Below are positions 1 to 7,507 of a DNA stretch of 17,855 nucleotides, piece after piece. The notes under the pieces were generated by a model that saw only the letters and a list, made by a program, of their open reading frames with translations, was not told the origin of the DNA and did not search any database. Made by a program: the position numbers and the translations under genes. The first letter of the stretch is position 1, and every line of letters begins with the position of its first letter. Source of the DNA: Albidovulum sp. Its GTDB lineage: Bacteria > Pseudomonadota > Alphaproteobacteria > Rhodobacterales > Rhodobacteraceae. Location of the stretch: NCBI GenBank assembly GCA_030837785.1, contig JAUQYA010000041.1, positions 1 through 17,855 on the forward strand, given 5' to 3'.

Positions 1-279
1 ATCGAGCGCTTCTTCTGCCGCTACCTCTGCCCGCTCGGCGCCGGCATCGCGATCCCGGCCAAGCTGAAGATCTTCGACTGGCTGAAGCGCCGCCCGCAAT
101 GCGGCCGCGAATGCCGCCTGTGCGAGACCAAATGCACCGTCAGCGCGATCGACCCCCTGGGCCGGATCAACGCCAACGAATGCGTGCTCTGCCTGCGCTG
201 CCAGGTGGTGATGAACGACCCGGGCATCTGCCCCGTGCTGAAACGCCGCGCCCGCGCATCGGAGGGGGCGGCCCAATGA
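1..279 (+). CDS. nirI: NosR/NirI-family membrane iron-sulfur protein, C-terminal fragment
   Basis: This is the last 92 codons of a gene whose start lies before the window; the frame is open from base 1 to a TGA at 277-279. The fragment has the NosR/NirI C-terminal signature: a C-X3-C-P motif (C6, C10-P11) followed by two four-cysteine ferredoxin-like clusters (C34, C38, C41, C45 and C61, C64, C67, C77-P). Members of this family are membrane flavoproteins that carry electrons towards a periplasmic reductase; NosR serves N2O reductase, and Paracoccus NirI is needed for nirS expression. The next gene is an ApbE-type flavin transferase, the usual partner that attaches FMN to the periplasmic domain. 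The symbol nirI rather than nosR is inferred only from context: nosZDFYL, which normally follow nosR, are absent, and an ApbE partner and nor genes follow instead. The family is secure; the choice between nosR and nirI is not. Confidence 0.75.
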   Translation: MERFFCRYLCPLGAGIAIPAKLKIFDWLKRRPQCGRECRLCETKCTVSAIDPLGRINANECVLCLRCQVVMNDPGICPVLKRRARASEGAAQ

Positions 280-367
280 TCCCGCGGCCCCATCCCCGCC
301 GCGCGGACGGAACCGGCTTCCCCGGGCCCGGCCCGCGGCGCCCCGGGGCCCGCCGACGGAGCGCACC

Positions 368-1237
368 ATGAACCGCCGCAGATTCGTGACCATCGCCGCC
401 GCCTGCCTGCTTGCCGCGCCCGCCCGCGCCATGCCGACCACGGTCTGGACCGGTCGCGCGATGGGGGCCGAGGCGCGCATCGTCCTGCGCGGCGCCGATC
501 CCGCCCGGTCCCGCCGGGTGTTCGCGCGGGTGGAGGCCGAGCTTCGGCGGGTGGAGGCGCATTTCTCGCTCCACGCCGATTCGGCGCTGGTCCGGTTGAA
601 CCGTGATGGCCGGCTTGCCCGTCCGTCGCCGGAAATCCGCGCGGTCTTCGCCCTCGCCGGGCGGGTGTGGCAGGCGACCGGCGGCGTGTTCGACCCCTCG
701 GTCCAGCCGCTGTGGCTCGCCACCGCCACCGGGGGCGACACCGACGCGGCGCGCGCGCTGGTCGGCTGGGACGGGGTGCGGATCGACGACGAGGCGATCG
801 CCCTCGCCCCCGGCATGGCGCTCACCTTCAACGGCATCGCCCAGGGGCATGCCGCCGACCGCGTGGCGGAGATGCTGCGCGCAGAGGAATTTGGCGACGT
901 GCTGATCGACATGGGCGAGGTCATGGCGCTCGGCCGCAATGCCCGCGGCGCCTGGCAGGCCGCCATCGCCACGCCGGACGGGGCGGAACTTGCCCGCGTC
1001 GGGCTTCAGGACCGGGCGCTCGCGACCTCCTCGCCCGCGGGAACCCGGATCGGCGGCGGCAAGCCCCACATCCTCCACCCCGCCGGCCTGCCGCCCCACT
1101 GGTCGACCGTCGCCGTCTCGGCCGCCGACGCCGCCACGGCCGACGCACTCTCCACCGCCTTCTGCCTGATGGACCATGCCGAAATCCATCTCGCACTTGC
1201 GGCATTTCCCGATGCGCGAATTGAAGCACTGACCTAA
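368..1237 (+). CDS. nirX: ApbE-type FAD:protein FMN transferase (NosX/NirX)
   Basis: A 289-residue exported flavin transferase of the ApbE family, expected to attach FMN covalently to a threonine of the neighbouring NosR/NirI protein in the periplasm. The N-terminus is signal-like: arginines 3-5, then a hydrophobic stretch and an Ala-Arg-Ala cleavage site near residue 21, possibly Tat-dependent. ApbE landmarks follow in order: FSLHADSALVRLN (66-78), FDPSVQPLW (108-116), FNGIAQGHAADR (154-165), LIDMGEV (179-185), ATSSPAG (219-225), HILHPAG (234-240) and the C-terminal ADALSTA (258-264), which supplies metal-binding Asp and Thr in this family. The usual His-Ile-x-Asp-Pro segment has His in place of Asp here. 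The start is supported by a GGAG a few bases upstream of the ATG. Pairing with a NosR/NirI gene marks it as NosX/NirX; nirX is preferred because no nosZDFYL genes lie between them. It ends 85 bp before norC. Confidence 0.85.
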   Translation: MNRRRFVTIAAACLLAAPARAMPTTVWTGRAMGAEARIVLRGADPARSRRVFARVEAELRRVEAHFSLHADSALVRLNRDGRLARPSPEIRAVFALAGRVWQATGGVFDPSVQPLWLATATGGDTDAARALVGWDGVRIDDEAIALAPGMALTFNGIAQGHAADRVAEMLRAEEFGDVLIDMGEVMALGRNARGAWQAAIATPDGAELARVGLQDRALATSSPAGTRIGGGKPHILHPAGLPPHWSTVAVSAADAATADALSTAFCLMDHAEIHLALAAFPDARIEALT

Positions 1238-1241
1238 GCCG

Positions 1242-1255
1242 TTGACTTTGGTTAA
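1242..1255 (+). promoter_or_regulatory. FNR/NNR-type operator upstream of norC
   Basis: TTGAC-TTTG-GTTAA is a 14-bp site with TTGAC and GTTAA arms around a 4-bp spacer, one base from the perfect palindrome TTGAC-N4-GTCAA. It fits the binding site of FNR, NNR and Dnr proteins, and nor promoters in Paracoccus and relatives carry such a box. It lies 67 bp before the norC start, in the only sizeable gap of the nor cluster. Its centre at about 1248.5 would put a class II start site near 1290, but I see no convincing -10 element at the matching position. Confidence 0.75.
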
Positions 1256-1322
1256 GGCAGATCATGCCGCACCGCCGCACGAGTCCCCAGTGATTCAAAC
1301 GCTCCGGGAAGGATAAAGCGCG

Positions 1323-1775
1323 ATGCGCGAAGTCATGACCAAGAGCATGGCCCGAAACATCTTCTATGGCGGGTCATTGTTCTTCATCCTCATCTTCGTC
1401 GGGTTGACGGCGCACAGCCACCGTTACATCCGCACGACATCGACCGACGCCGCCGGGCTGACCGACAGCGTCGCGGCGGGCAAGCATCTTTGGGAAAAGA
1501 ATGCCTGCATCAACTGCCACACGATTCTCGGCGAAGGCGCCTATTTCGCGCCCGAGCTTGCCAACGTGATGACCCGCTGGGGCGTGGCGGACGACCCGGA
1601 AGCCGCCTACGAGGCCCTGAAGGGCTGGATGGACGCGATGCCCACCGGCATCGAGGGCCGCCGCCAGATGCCGCAGTTCAACCTGAGCGATCAGGAATAC
1701 CGCGAGCTTGCCGACTTCCTCCTGTGGACGAACAAGATCCGCGCCCAGGACTGGCCGCCGAACGACGCCGGCTGA
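1323..1775 (+). CDS. norC: Nitric oxide reductase subunit C, cytochrome c (NorC)
   Basis: The small membrane-anchored cytochrome c subunit of cNOR (150 residues), which passes electrons from periplasmic cytochrome c or a cupredoxin to NorB. One hydrophobic helix at about residues 13-31 anchors the protein, with the rest in the periplasm. A single heme c site, CINCH, lies at 62-66, followed by the family-typical TILGEGAYFAPEL; Met116 in the RRQMPQF segment is the expected sixth ligand. The length is normal. A GGGAAGGA Shine-Dalgarno at 1306-1313 selects the ATG at 1323. It is first of the nor genes, downstream of the FNR/NNR box at 1242-1255, and its stop is 12 bp from norB. Confidence 0.97.
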   Translation: MREVMTKSMARNIFYGGSLFFILIFVGLTAHSHRYIRTTSTDAAGLTDSVAAGKHLWEKNACINCHTILGEGAYFAPELANVMTRWGVADDPEAAYEALKGWMDAMPTGIEGRRQMPQFNLSDQEYRELADFLLWTNKIRAQDWPPNDAG

Positions 1776-1787
1776 GGAGACAGAACC

Positions 1788-3185
1788 ATGAAATACCAAT
1801 CGCAGAAAATCGCGCTCGCCTACTTCGTCGTGGCGATGGCGCTCTTTGCCGTGCAGGTCTCGATGGGCCTGATCCTCGGCTGGATCTATGTCGATCCGAA
1901 CTTCCTGTCCGAGGTGCTGCCCTTCAACATCGGCCGGATGCTCCACACCAACAGCCTCATCGTCTGGCTGCTTCTCGGCTTCTTCGGCGCCGCCTACTAC
2001 CTGCTGCCCGAGGAATCGGAACGCGAAATCTACTCGCCGAAGCTCGCCTGGCTGCAACTGGCGATCTTCGTGCTCGGCACCGCCGGCGTGGTCGTCACCT
2101 ACTACTTCAACCTCTTCGAGGGGAACTACCTGCTCGGCAGGCAGGGCCGCGAATTCCTCGAACAGCCGACCTGGGTGAAGGTGGGAATCGTCGTCGCGGC
2201 GCTGATCTTCCTCTTCAACGTCACGATGACGGTGCTGGCCGGCAAGAAGACCGCGATCACCAACATCCTCTTGCTCGGCCTCTGGGGTCTCGCGCTCCTC
2301 TTCCTCTTCGCCTTCTACAACCCGTCGAACCTCGCGCTCGACAAGCTCTACTGGTGGTATGTCGTCCATCTCTGGGTCGAAGGCACTTGGGAGTTGATCA
2401 TGGCCTCGATCCTCGCCTTCCTGATGCTGAAGCTGACCGGCGTCGACCGCGAGGTGGTCGAGAAATGGCTCTACGTCATCGTCGCCGCGGCGCTCTTCTC
2501 GGGCATCCTCGGCACCGGCCACCACTACTACTGGATCGGCGCGCCCGGCTACTGGCAGTGGATCGGCTCGATCTTCTCGTCCCTCGAGGTCGTCCCGTTC
2601 TTCGCGATGATGGCCTTCGCCTTCGTGATGGTCTGGAAGGGCCGGCGCGACCACCCGAACAAGGCCGCCCTGCTGTGGTCGCTCGGCTGCGCCACGCTCG
2701 CCTTCTTCGGCGCCGGCGTCTGGGGCTTCCTGCATACGCTGCACGGGGTGAACTTCTACACCCACGGCACCCAGATCACCGCCGCCCACGGCCACCTCGC
2801 CTTCTTCGGCGCCTATGTCTGCCTCAACCTGGCGATCATCAGCTACGCCATGCCGCATCTTCTGGGGCGTGACCCCTACAACCAGGTGCTCAACATGGCG
2901 TCGTTCTGGCTGATGTCGGGCGGGATGGTCTTCATGACCTTCACGCTGACCTTCGCGGGCACCGTGCAGACCCACCTCCAGCGGGTGATGGGCGAAGCCT
3001 ACATGGACGTGCAGGACCAGCTCTGGATCTTCTTCGCCATGCGCTTCGGCTCGGGCGTGGCGGTCGTCCTCGGCGCGATCCTGTTCATCTATGCCGTGCT
3101 CGTGCCCCGGCGCGAGATCATCGAGCCCGGCCCGCTGGAACGGGACCGGCTCGCCCATGATCCCGACCACATGGCCGCGGAGTGA
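1788..3185 (+). CDS. norB: Nitric oxide reductase catalytic subunit B (NorB, cNOR type)
   Basis: The catalytic membrane subunit of cytochrome c-dependent nitric oxide reductase, which reduces 2 NO to N2O and water at a heme b3–non-heme iron centre. The 465 residues form about 12 hydrophobic helices, as in the heme-copper oxidase superfamily. Expected ligands are present: H53 (low-spin heme b), H194 in HLWVEGTWE and H245-H246 (FeB site), with the family glutamates E198, E202 and E267, then H334 and H336 in TAAHGHLAFFG for the hemes. There is no N-terminal quinol-oxidase-type extension, and norC lies upstream, so this is cNOR rather than qNOR. A GAGGAG Shine-Dalgarno at 1774-1779, overlapping the norC stop, precedes the ATG by 8 bp. 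The stop almost abuts norQ, whose ribosome-binding site lies within the end of norB. Confidence 0.98.
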   Translation: MKYQSQKIALAYFVVAMALFAVQVSMGLILGWIYVDPNFLSEVLPFNIGRMLHTNSLIVWLLLGFFGAAYYLLPEESEREIYSPKLAWLQLAIFVLGTAGVVVTYYFNLFEGNYLLGRQGREFLEQPTWVKVGIVVAALIFLFNVTMTVLAGKKTAITNILLLGLWGLALLFLFAFYNPSNLALDKLYWWYVVHLWVEGTWELIMASILAFLMLKLTGVDREVVEKWLYVIVAAALFSGILGTGHHYYWIGAPGYWQWIGSIFSSLEVVPFFAMMAFAFVMVWKGRRDHPNKAALLWSLGCATLAFFGAGVWGFLHTLHGVNFYTHGTQITAAHGHLAFFGAYVCLNLAIISYAMPHLLGRDPYNQVLNMASFWLMSGGMVFMTFTLTFAGTVQTHLQRVMGEAYMDVQDQLWIFFAMRFGSGVAVVLGAILFIYAVLVPRREIIEPGPLERDRLAHDPDHMAAE

Positions 3186-3190
3186 GCGAC

Positions 3191-3997
3191 ATGGACGGAA
3201 CCTTCGACCGGAAGGGGGCGGCGGACGCCCCCTTCTACCTGCCGCAGGGCGACGAATGCGACGTCTTCGCGGCAGCCTACACGAACCGCCTTCCGCTGCT
3301 TCTCAAGGGCCCCACGGGCTGCGGCAAGACCCGCTTCGTCGCCCACATGGCCGCAAGGCTCGGCCGGCCGCTCTTCACCGTCGCCTGCCATGACGACCTG
3401 TCGGCGGCCGACCTGATCGGCCGCTACCTGCTGAAGGGCGGCGAAACCGTCTGGGTCGACGGGCCGCTGACCCGCGCGGTGCGGGAAGGCGCGATCTGCT
3501 ATCTCGACGAGGTCGTCGAGGCGCGCAAGGACGTGACCGTGGTGCTTCACCCCCTGACCGACGACCGCCGCATCCTGCCGATCGACCGGACCGGAGAGGA
3601 ACTGGAAGCGGCGCCGGGCTTCATGCTGGTCGCCTCCTACAACCCCGGCTATCAGAACATCCTCAAGACGATGAAGCCCTCCACCCGCCAGCGCTTCGTC
3701 GGCCTCGACTTCACCTTCCCCCGGCCGGAACACGAGATCCCCGTCGTCGCCCGCGAAAGCGGCCTGGCCGAGGAGCGGGTGAAGCCGCTCGTGCGGCTGG
3801 CGAACAAGTTCCGCGCGCTGAAGGGTCAGGACCTGGAGGAAGGCACCTCCACCCGTCTCGTCGTCTATGCGGCGACGCTCATCGCCCAAGGCATGGCGCC
3901 CGACCGGGCGATCCGCGTGGCGATGATCGAGCCGCTGACCGACGACGAAGACACCAAACGCGGGCTCCTCGATCTCGTCACTGCCGTTTTCGGGTGA
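3191..3997 (+). CDS. norQ: NorQ, MoxR-type AAA+ ATPase for NO reductase activation
   Basis: A cytoplasmic AAA+ ATPase of the MoxR/CbbQ group (268 residues) that, with the VWA protein NorD, activates NorCB, probably during insertion of the non-heme iron. Walker A GPTGCGKT is at residues 40-47, Walker B AICYLDE at 101-107, a sensor-1 segment SYNPGYQ near 150-156, and STRQRF at 165-170 may hold the arginine finger. An in-frame GTG at 3182 overlaps the norB stop, but the GGAG at 3179-3182 is 8 bp from the ATG at 3191 and would coincide with that GTG, so I chose the ATG. It ends 9 bp before norD. Confidence 0.95.
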   Translation: MDGTFDRKGAADAPFYLPQGDECDVFAAAYTNRLPLLLKGPTGCGKTRFVAHMAARLGRPLFTVACHDDLSAADLIGRYLLKGGETVWVDGPLTRAVREGAICYLDEVVEARKDVTVVLHPLTDDRRILPIDRTGEELEAAPGFMLVASYNPGYQNILKTMKPSTRQRFVGLDFTFPRPEHEIPVVARESGLAEERVKPLVRLANKFRALKGQDLEEGTSTRLVVYAATLIAQGMAPDRAIRVAMIEPLTDDEDTKRGLLDLVTAVFG

Positions 3998-4006
3998 GGC
4001 CGGCCG

Positions 4007-5959
4007 ATGTCCGGGATCGAGATCGAGCCATGGGAACCCGAGGAGACCATCGGGAAACTGTGGCACGCCTTTGCCAGCCGTCTTGACGCCCCAAGCGTCT
4101 ACGACGGAGCCCGTGTCGGCCTTTCCGAGGTCGGCGGACGGCTGGCAGTCCTTTTCCGCGGCCTCGGCGGCGACGCCGCGGTCGAGATCAAGCCCGTCGC
4201 GCCGGAACGGTCCGGCCACCGCCTGTCGCTGCGCCGCCGCCTCGGGACCGAGGCCGAGACGACGCCGCGCGCCTCCTTCGACGGCGAGGCGCTGCGCCTG
4301 CCCGAAAGCCTCGCGGTCTTTCCCGCGGCCGAGGCGAACGCCGCGCTCTACGTCTGGCTCGCCGCCGCCGCCGCCCATGCCGGCCCCCCGCGGGCCGAGG
4401 ACGACCCCCTGCGTGAGGATCTTTGCGCGCTGATCGCCGCGCGCGAGTTGACACGCGCGACGCTCGCCGATGCGCCGGGGTTCGCGCGCCTTCACGCCGA
4501 TCTGGCCCGCGCCCATCTCCACAGCCGCAGGGTGCCCCACCTGCCCGAGGCCGAGCGCACCGTCGAGGCGGTGATCCGCCATCTTCTCGGCGATCCCGCA
4601 CGCCTTTCTCCCAAGGCCGAACGCCTGCGCGTTTCCATCGAGACGGGCGACCTGTCGGCCTGGCGCGCGCCGCGCGGCTACCGCCGCTTCCAGCCGGTGC
4701 CGCTCTGGCCCGACCTCCGCCCCCTCGCCTTCTCGGCCGCGACTGCGGTCGAGACCCGCGCGGCCGACGGCACCGCCGAACAGGCCGAGGGCCGCGCCCA
4801 TCGCGCCCGCCGCCGCAAGTCCGACCAGATCGAGCGCAACGACAGCTTCATCCTCCACAAGTTCGAGGCGATCCTCAGCTGGGCCGAGTTCATCAACCTC
4901 AACCGCCGGGTCGAGGAGGACGAGAACGACGACGCCAAGAAGGCCGCCGACGACATGGACGAGATCGGCCTCGGCCAGATATCCAAGGCTCCGGCGACGC
5001 GCCTGAAGCTCCATCTCGACCTCGCGCCCGAGGATGTCGACCGCGAGCGGCTTGCGGGCGAGGCGACCTACCCCGAATGGGACGCCCGCGCCGGCGCCTA
5101 CCTGCCCGCCCACGCCCGCGTTCTGACCTCGGCCGTGGAACCCGGGCTTGCGGAACCTGCCTTCCGCGCCGACCCGCGCGCCGTCCGCCGCATCCGTGCC
5201 GTCAAGCGCCAGTTCGAGGCCCTCAGGCCCGCCCGCATCCTGACCGCCGGGCACCGCGACGGCGACGAACTGGATACCGACCGTGCGATCCGCTCCCGCG
5301 TGGACCTTCTGGCCACCGGCGAGGGCGACGACCGGGTCTGGCTCCAGAACCGCACCGAAAAGCGCGATCTCGCCGTGTCGATCCTGCTCGATGTGTCGCG
5401 CTCGACCGAATCGGCGGTTCCCGGCCACGGGCACGAGGGCCGCGCCGTCATCGACATCGAGCGCGAGGCGCTGGCGGCGCTGGCCTGGGGGCTCGACGCC
5501 TGCGGCGACGATTTCGCCATCCACGCGTTTTCCTCACTGAAGCGTCACCGGGTCTATGTCCAGACCGCCAAGCGCTTCGGCGAACCGATGTCGGCCACGG
5601 TCGAGGCGCGGATTGCCGGGCTGAAGCCCGGCCACTACACCCGGCTCGGCGCCGCGATCCGCCATGCCTCGGCCGGCCTCGCACGCGAGGCGCGCCGGCG
5701 ACGGCTGCTGCTGGTCATCACCGACGGCAAGCCCAACGACCTCGACCATTACGAAGGCCGCCACGGCATCGAGGACAGCCGCAAGGCAGTCGAGGAGGCG
5801 CGGCGCTTGGGCCATGCCGTCTTCGGCATCACCGTCGACCGCGACGGCAAGTCCTGGTTCCCGCGGCTCTTCGGCCAGGGCGGCTATACCGTGATCCCGC
5901 ACCCCGAAAAGCTGACCCAGGCGCTTCCGCAGATCTATCGGCAGCTCGTAGGCGCATGA
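4007..5959 (+). CDS. norD: NorD, von Willebrand factor A-domain protein for NO reductase activation
   Basis: A 650-residue cytoplasmic protein that pairs with NorQ in maturation of the NO reductase, by analogy with CbbO/CbbQ. The C-terminal third is a VWA domain with an intact MIDAS metal site: DVSRS (D462, S464, S466), T545 in GHYTRLG and D573 in ITDGKPND. The N-terminal two thirds are helical and charged, with an acidic, lysine-rich patch near residues 300-325 (EEDENDDAKKAADDMDE). No signal peptide or membrane helix is seen. The length suits the NorD family. Its stop overlaps the norE start by four bases (ATGA at 5956-5959), showing translational coupling. Confidence 0.95.
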   Translation: MSGIEIEPWEPEETIGKLWHAFASRLDAPSVYDGARVGLSEVGGRLAVLFRGLGGDAAVEIKPVAPERSGHRLSLRRRLGTEAETTPRASFDGEALRLPESLAVFPAAEANAALYVWLAAAAAHAGPPRAEDDPLREDLCALIAARELTRATLADAPGFARLHADLARAHLHSRRVPHLPEAERTVEAVIRHLLGDPARLSPKAERLRVSIETGDLSAWRAPRGYRRFQPVPLWPDLRPLAFSAATAVETRAADGTAEQAEGRAHRARRRKSDQIERNDSFILHKFEAILSWAEFINLNRRVEEDENDDAKKAADDMDEIGLGQISKAPATRLKLHLDLAPEDVDRERLAGEATYPEWDARAGAYLPAHARVLTSAVEPGLAEPAFRADPRAVRRIRAVKRQFEALRPARILTAGHRDGDELDTDRAIRSRVDLLATGEGDDRVWLQNRTEKRDLAVSILLDVSRSTESAVPGHGHEGRAVIDIEREALAALAWGLDACGDDFAIHAFSSLKRHRVYVQTAKRFGEPMSATVEARIAGLKPGHYTRLGAAIRHASAGLAREARRRRLLLVITDGKPNDLDHYEGRHGIEDSRKAVEEARRLGHAVFGITVDRDGKSWFPRLFGQGGYTVIPHPEKLTQALPQIYRQLVGA

Positions 5960-6519
5960 CCCATCACGACGACACCGGCCACAACCCCTTCGACGACCTG
6001 CCCGGCGACCTGATGATCTGGGTCCTGATCGTGTCGGAGCTTCTGGTCTTCGGCGCCGGGCTCGCGGCCTTCCTCAGCGTGCGGCTTACCGATCCGGCAG
6101 GCTTCGCCGCCGCGCAGGACCATCTTCACCGCGCCGCTGCGGGCATCAACACCGTCGTCCTCGTCACTTCGGGCTGGCTCGCGGCACTCGGCGCGCAGGC
6201 GGTGGAGGCAGGGCGCATCCCGCGGGCCCGCGCGCTCCTGGCCGCGGCGGCCGGGCTCGGCGCCGTCTTCCTTGCGATCAAATGGGCCGAATATGCCGGC
6301 AAGGCCGCTGAGGGGATCGGGGTGGAGACGCATCCGTTCTTCACCTTCTACTACCTCATCACCGGCTTTCACGCCGCCCATGTCGCGGCGGGAATCGTGG
6401 TTCTCCTGCTGGTCGCGGCGCGGGCGCGGCCCCGCGAGGTCGAGGCGGGGACCGCCTTCTGGCACATGGTGGATCTCGTCTGGGTCCTCGTCTTCCCCGT
6501 GATCTATCTCCTGAGGTAG
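5956..6519 (+). CDS. norE: NorE, cytochrome c oxidase subunit III-like membrane protein
   Basis: A 187-residue integral membrane protein with about five hydrophobic helices (roughly 14-36, 62-82, 95-113, 134-158 and 166-186), related to subunit III of heme-copper oxidases. In Paracoccus, norE and norF are not strictly required for NO reductase but raise its activity or stability. Supporting motifs are WVLIVSELLVFGAGLAAF near the N-terminus, IKWAEY around residue 113, and FHAAHVAAGIVVLL and FWHMVDLVWVLVFPVIYL in the last third, all typical of the subunit III fold. The start is fixed by the four-base ATGA overlap with norD. It ends two bases before norF. Confidence 0.93.
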   Translation: MTHHDDTGHNPFDDLPGDLMIWVLIVSELLVFGAGLAAFLSVRLTDPAGFAAAQDHLHRAAAGINTVVLVTSGWLAALGAQAVEAGRIPRARALLAAAAGLGAVFLAIKWAEYAGKAAEGIGVETHPFFTFYYLITGFHAAHVAAGIVVLLLVAARARPREVEAGTAFWHMVDLVWVLVFPVIYLLR

Positions 6520-6521
6520 CG

Positions 6522-6788
6522 ATGGCGCAGGTGACGAAGGCCTGGATCCTTCTCCTCGCGCTCTCCGGCGCCTCGACCGCGCTCTCGGTCGCGGTCATGC
6601 GGGGCGCGCTGACCGGCACCGCCATCACGCTGGGCGGCGCCGCGATCCTGACGCTCGCCTGGGCCAAGGCGCGGACGATCCTGAACGCCTACCTCCGGCT
6701 CGACGAGGCGCCGGCCTTCCGCCGCGGCTTCGGACTCACGCTCGCGCTCTACGCGCTCTTGCTGCTGGCGCTCTACCTCGGCGGATAG
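6522..6788 (+). CDS. norF: NorF, small membrane protein of the nor operon
   Basis: An 88-residue, very hydrophobic protein with about three membrane segments (roughly 7-27, 31-48 and 68-86). It fits NorF by position directly after norE, by size and by an A-W-x-K-A-R-x-I-L-N-x-Y-L-x-L-D-E-A-P stretch (about 46-64) typical of the family, which resembles cytochrome oxidase subunit IV-like small subunits. It has no catalytic motif; an accessory role in NO reductase stability is known only from Paracoccus genetics. It is the last gene of the nor operon, and its stop lies 8 bp from the stop of the convergent regulator, leaving no room for a separate terminator between them. Confidence 0.88.
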   Translation: MAQVTKAWILLLALSGASTALSVAVMRGALTGTAITLGGAAILTLAWAKARTILNAYLRLDEAPAFRRGFGLTLALYALLLLALYLGG

Positions 6789-6796
6789 GCGGCGGA

Positions 6797-7507
6797 TCAG
6801 CCGCGGTTCCACGCCTCGGCCGGGTCCTCCTCGGCATAGTCCCTGAGCGCCGCCACGTCGGCGATCTCGGCGTGGTTCTGCAACACCTTCACGCCGACCT
6901 TGCGCAGCTTCTGGAAGGCCCGGCTCAGGCTTTCGGGCTTCATGCCCAGGCGGCCGGCGATCAGCACCTTGTCATAGGGCAGCGTCACCTCGCAGCGTCC
7001 CTCGCCGCAATGCGCAAGCTCCAGCAGGAACTCCGCCACCCGCTGCGCCCCGGTCTGCGCCTTCAGCTGCTCCACCTGCGCCACGAGACTGTGCAGATGC
7101 GCGAAGGTCGCGGTCAGGATCGAGACGGCGATCTGGGGATTGCTCTCGATCAGCCGCAGCACCGCGTCCGCCTCGATCCGGATCAGCTCGCAATCGGTGG
7201 CGGCTTCGGCGGCCACCGGATAGACGTCATGGCGGAAGGCCACGGCCTCGCCGAAGCTGTGCCCGCGGGTGAAGACGCCGACGACCGCCTCGGCCCCGCT
7301 CGGCGCGACGCGGTAGAGCTTCACCCAGCCGCTCACGACGATGTAGATCGCGGTGGCCCGCTCGCCCTGCAGGAAGATCGTCGCGCCCCGGTCAAAACTG
7401 CGCACCCGCGCCCAGGCCAGCACCTTTGCGGCAACCTCGTCGCCCGTCCCGGCGAGAAGCAGCGACTTCCGTGCGATCGCCTCGTGTTCGGGCGTCAACT
7501 GTGCCAT
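6797..7507 (-). CDS. Crp/Fnr-family transcriptional regulator, Dnr/NNR-like
   Basis: A 236-residue regulator with an N-terminal cyclic-nucleotide-binding-like beta barrel (about 30-120), a long dimerisation helix (about 122-150) and a C-terminal winged helix-turn-helix (about 170-225). The sensor segment GVFTRGHSFGEAVAF (77-91) resembles Dnr. The N-terminal cysteine cluster of oxygen-sensing FNR is missing (only C106, C167 and C172 are present), so an NO-responsive, probably heme-based Dnr/NNR mode is more likely than oxygen sensing through 4Fe-4S. The recognition helix AGRLGMKPESLSRAFQKLR carries E192, S195 and R196, the E-x-x-S-R set that reads TTGA half-sites, which match the box before norC. 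The start is supported by a GAGGTGG just upstream. It converges on norF and is divergent from opgG. NnrR is an alternative name, but the exact subgroup needs a tree. Confidence 0.88.
   Translation of the reverse strand: MAQLTPEHEAIARKSLLLAGTGDEVAAKVLAWARVRSFDRGATIFLQGERATAIYIVVSGWVKLYRVAPSGAEAVVGVFTRGHSFGEAVAFRHDVYPVAAEAATDCELIRIEADAVLRLIESNPQIAVSILTATFAHLHSLVAQVEQLKAQTGAQRVAEFLLELAHCGEGRCEVTLPYDKVLIAGRLGMKPESLSRAFQKLRKVGVKVLQNHAEIADVAALRDYAEEDPAEAWNRG

Noticed and set aside
1374..3170. A 598-codon minus-strand open frame opposite norC and norB
   Set aside because: It mirrors the membrane helices of NorB as a charged, His/Glu-rich sequence, with no domain of its own.
3089..5524. An 811-codon minus-strand open frame opposite norQ and norD
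   Set aside because: Same low-complexity antisense composition; norQ and norD carry clear motifs on the plus strand.
4423..5955. Long frame fused in phase to the start of norE
   Set aside because: Only the part from 5956 is NorE; the upstream part is the wrong frame of norD.
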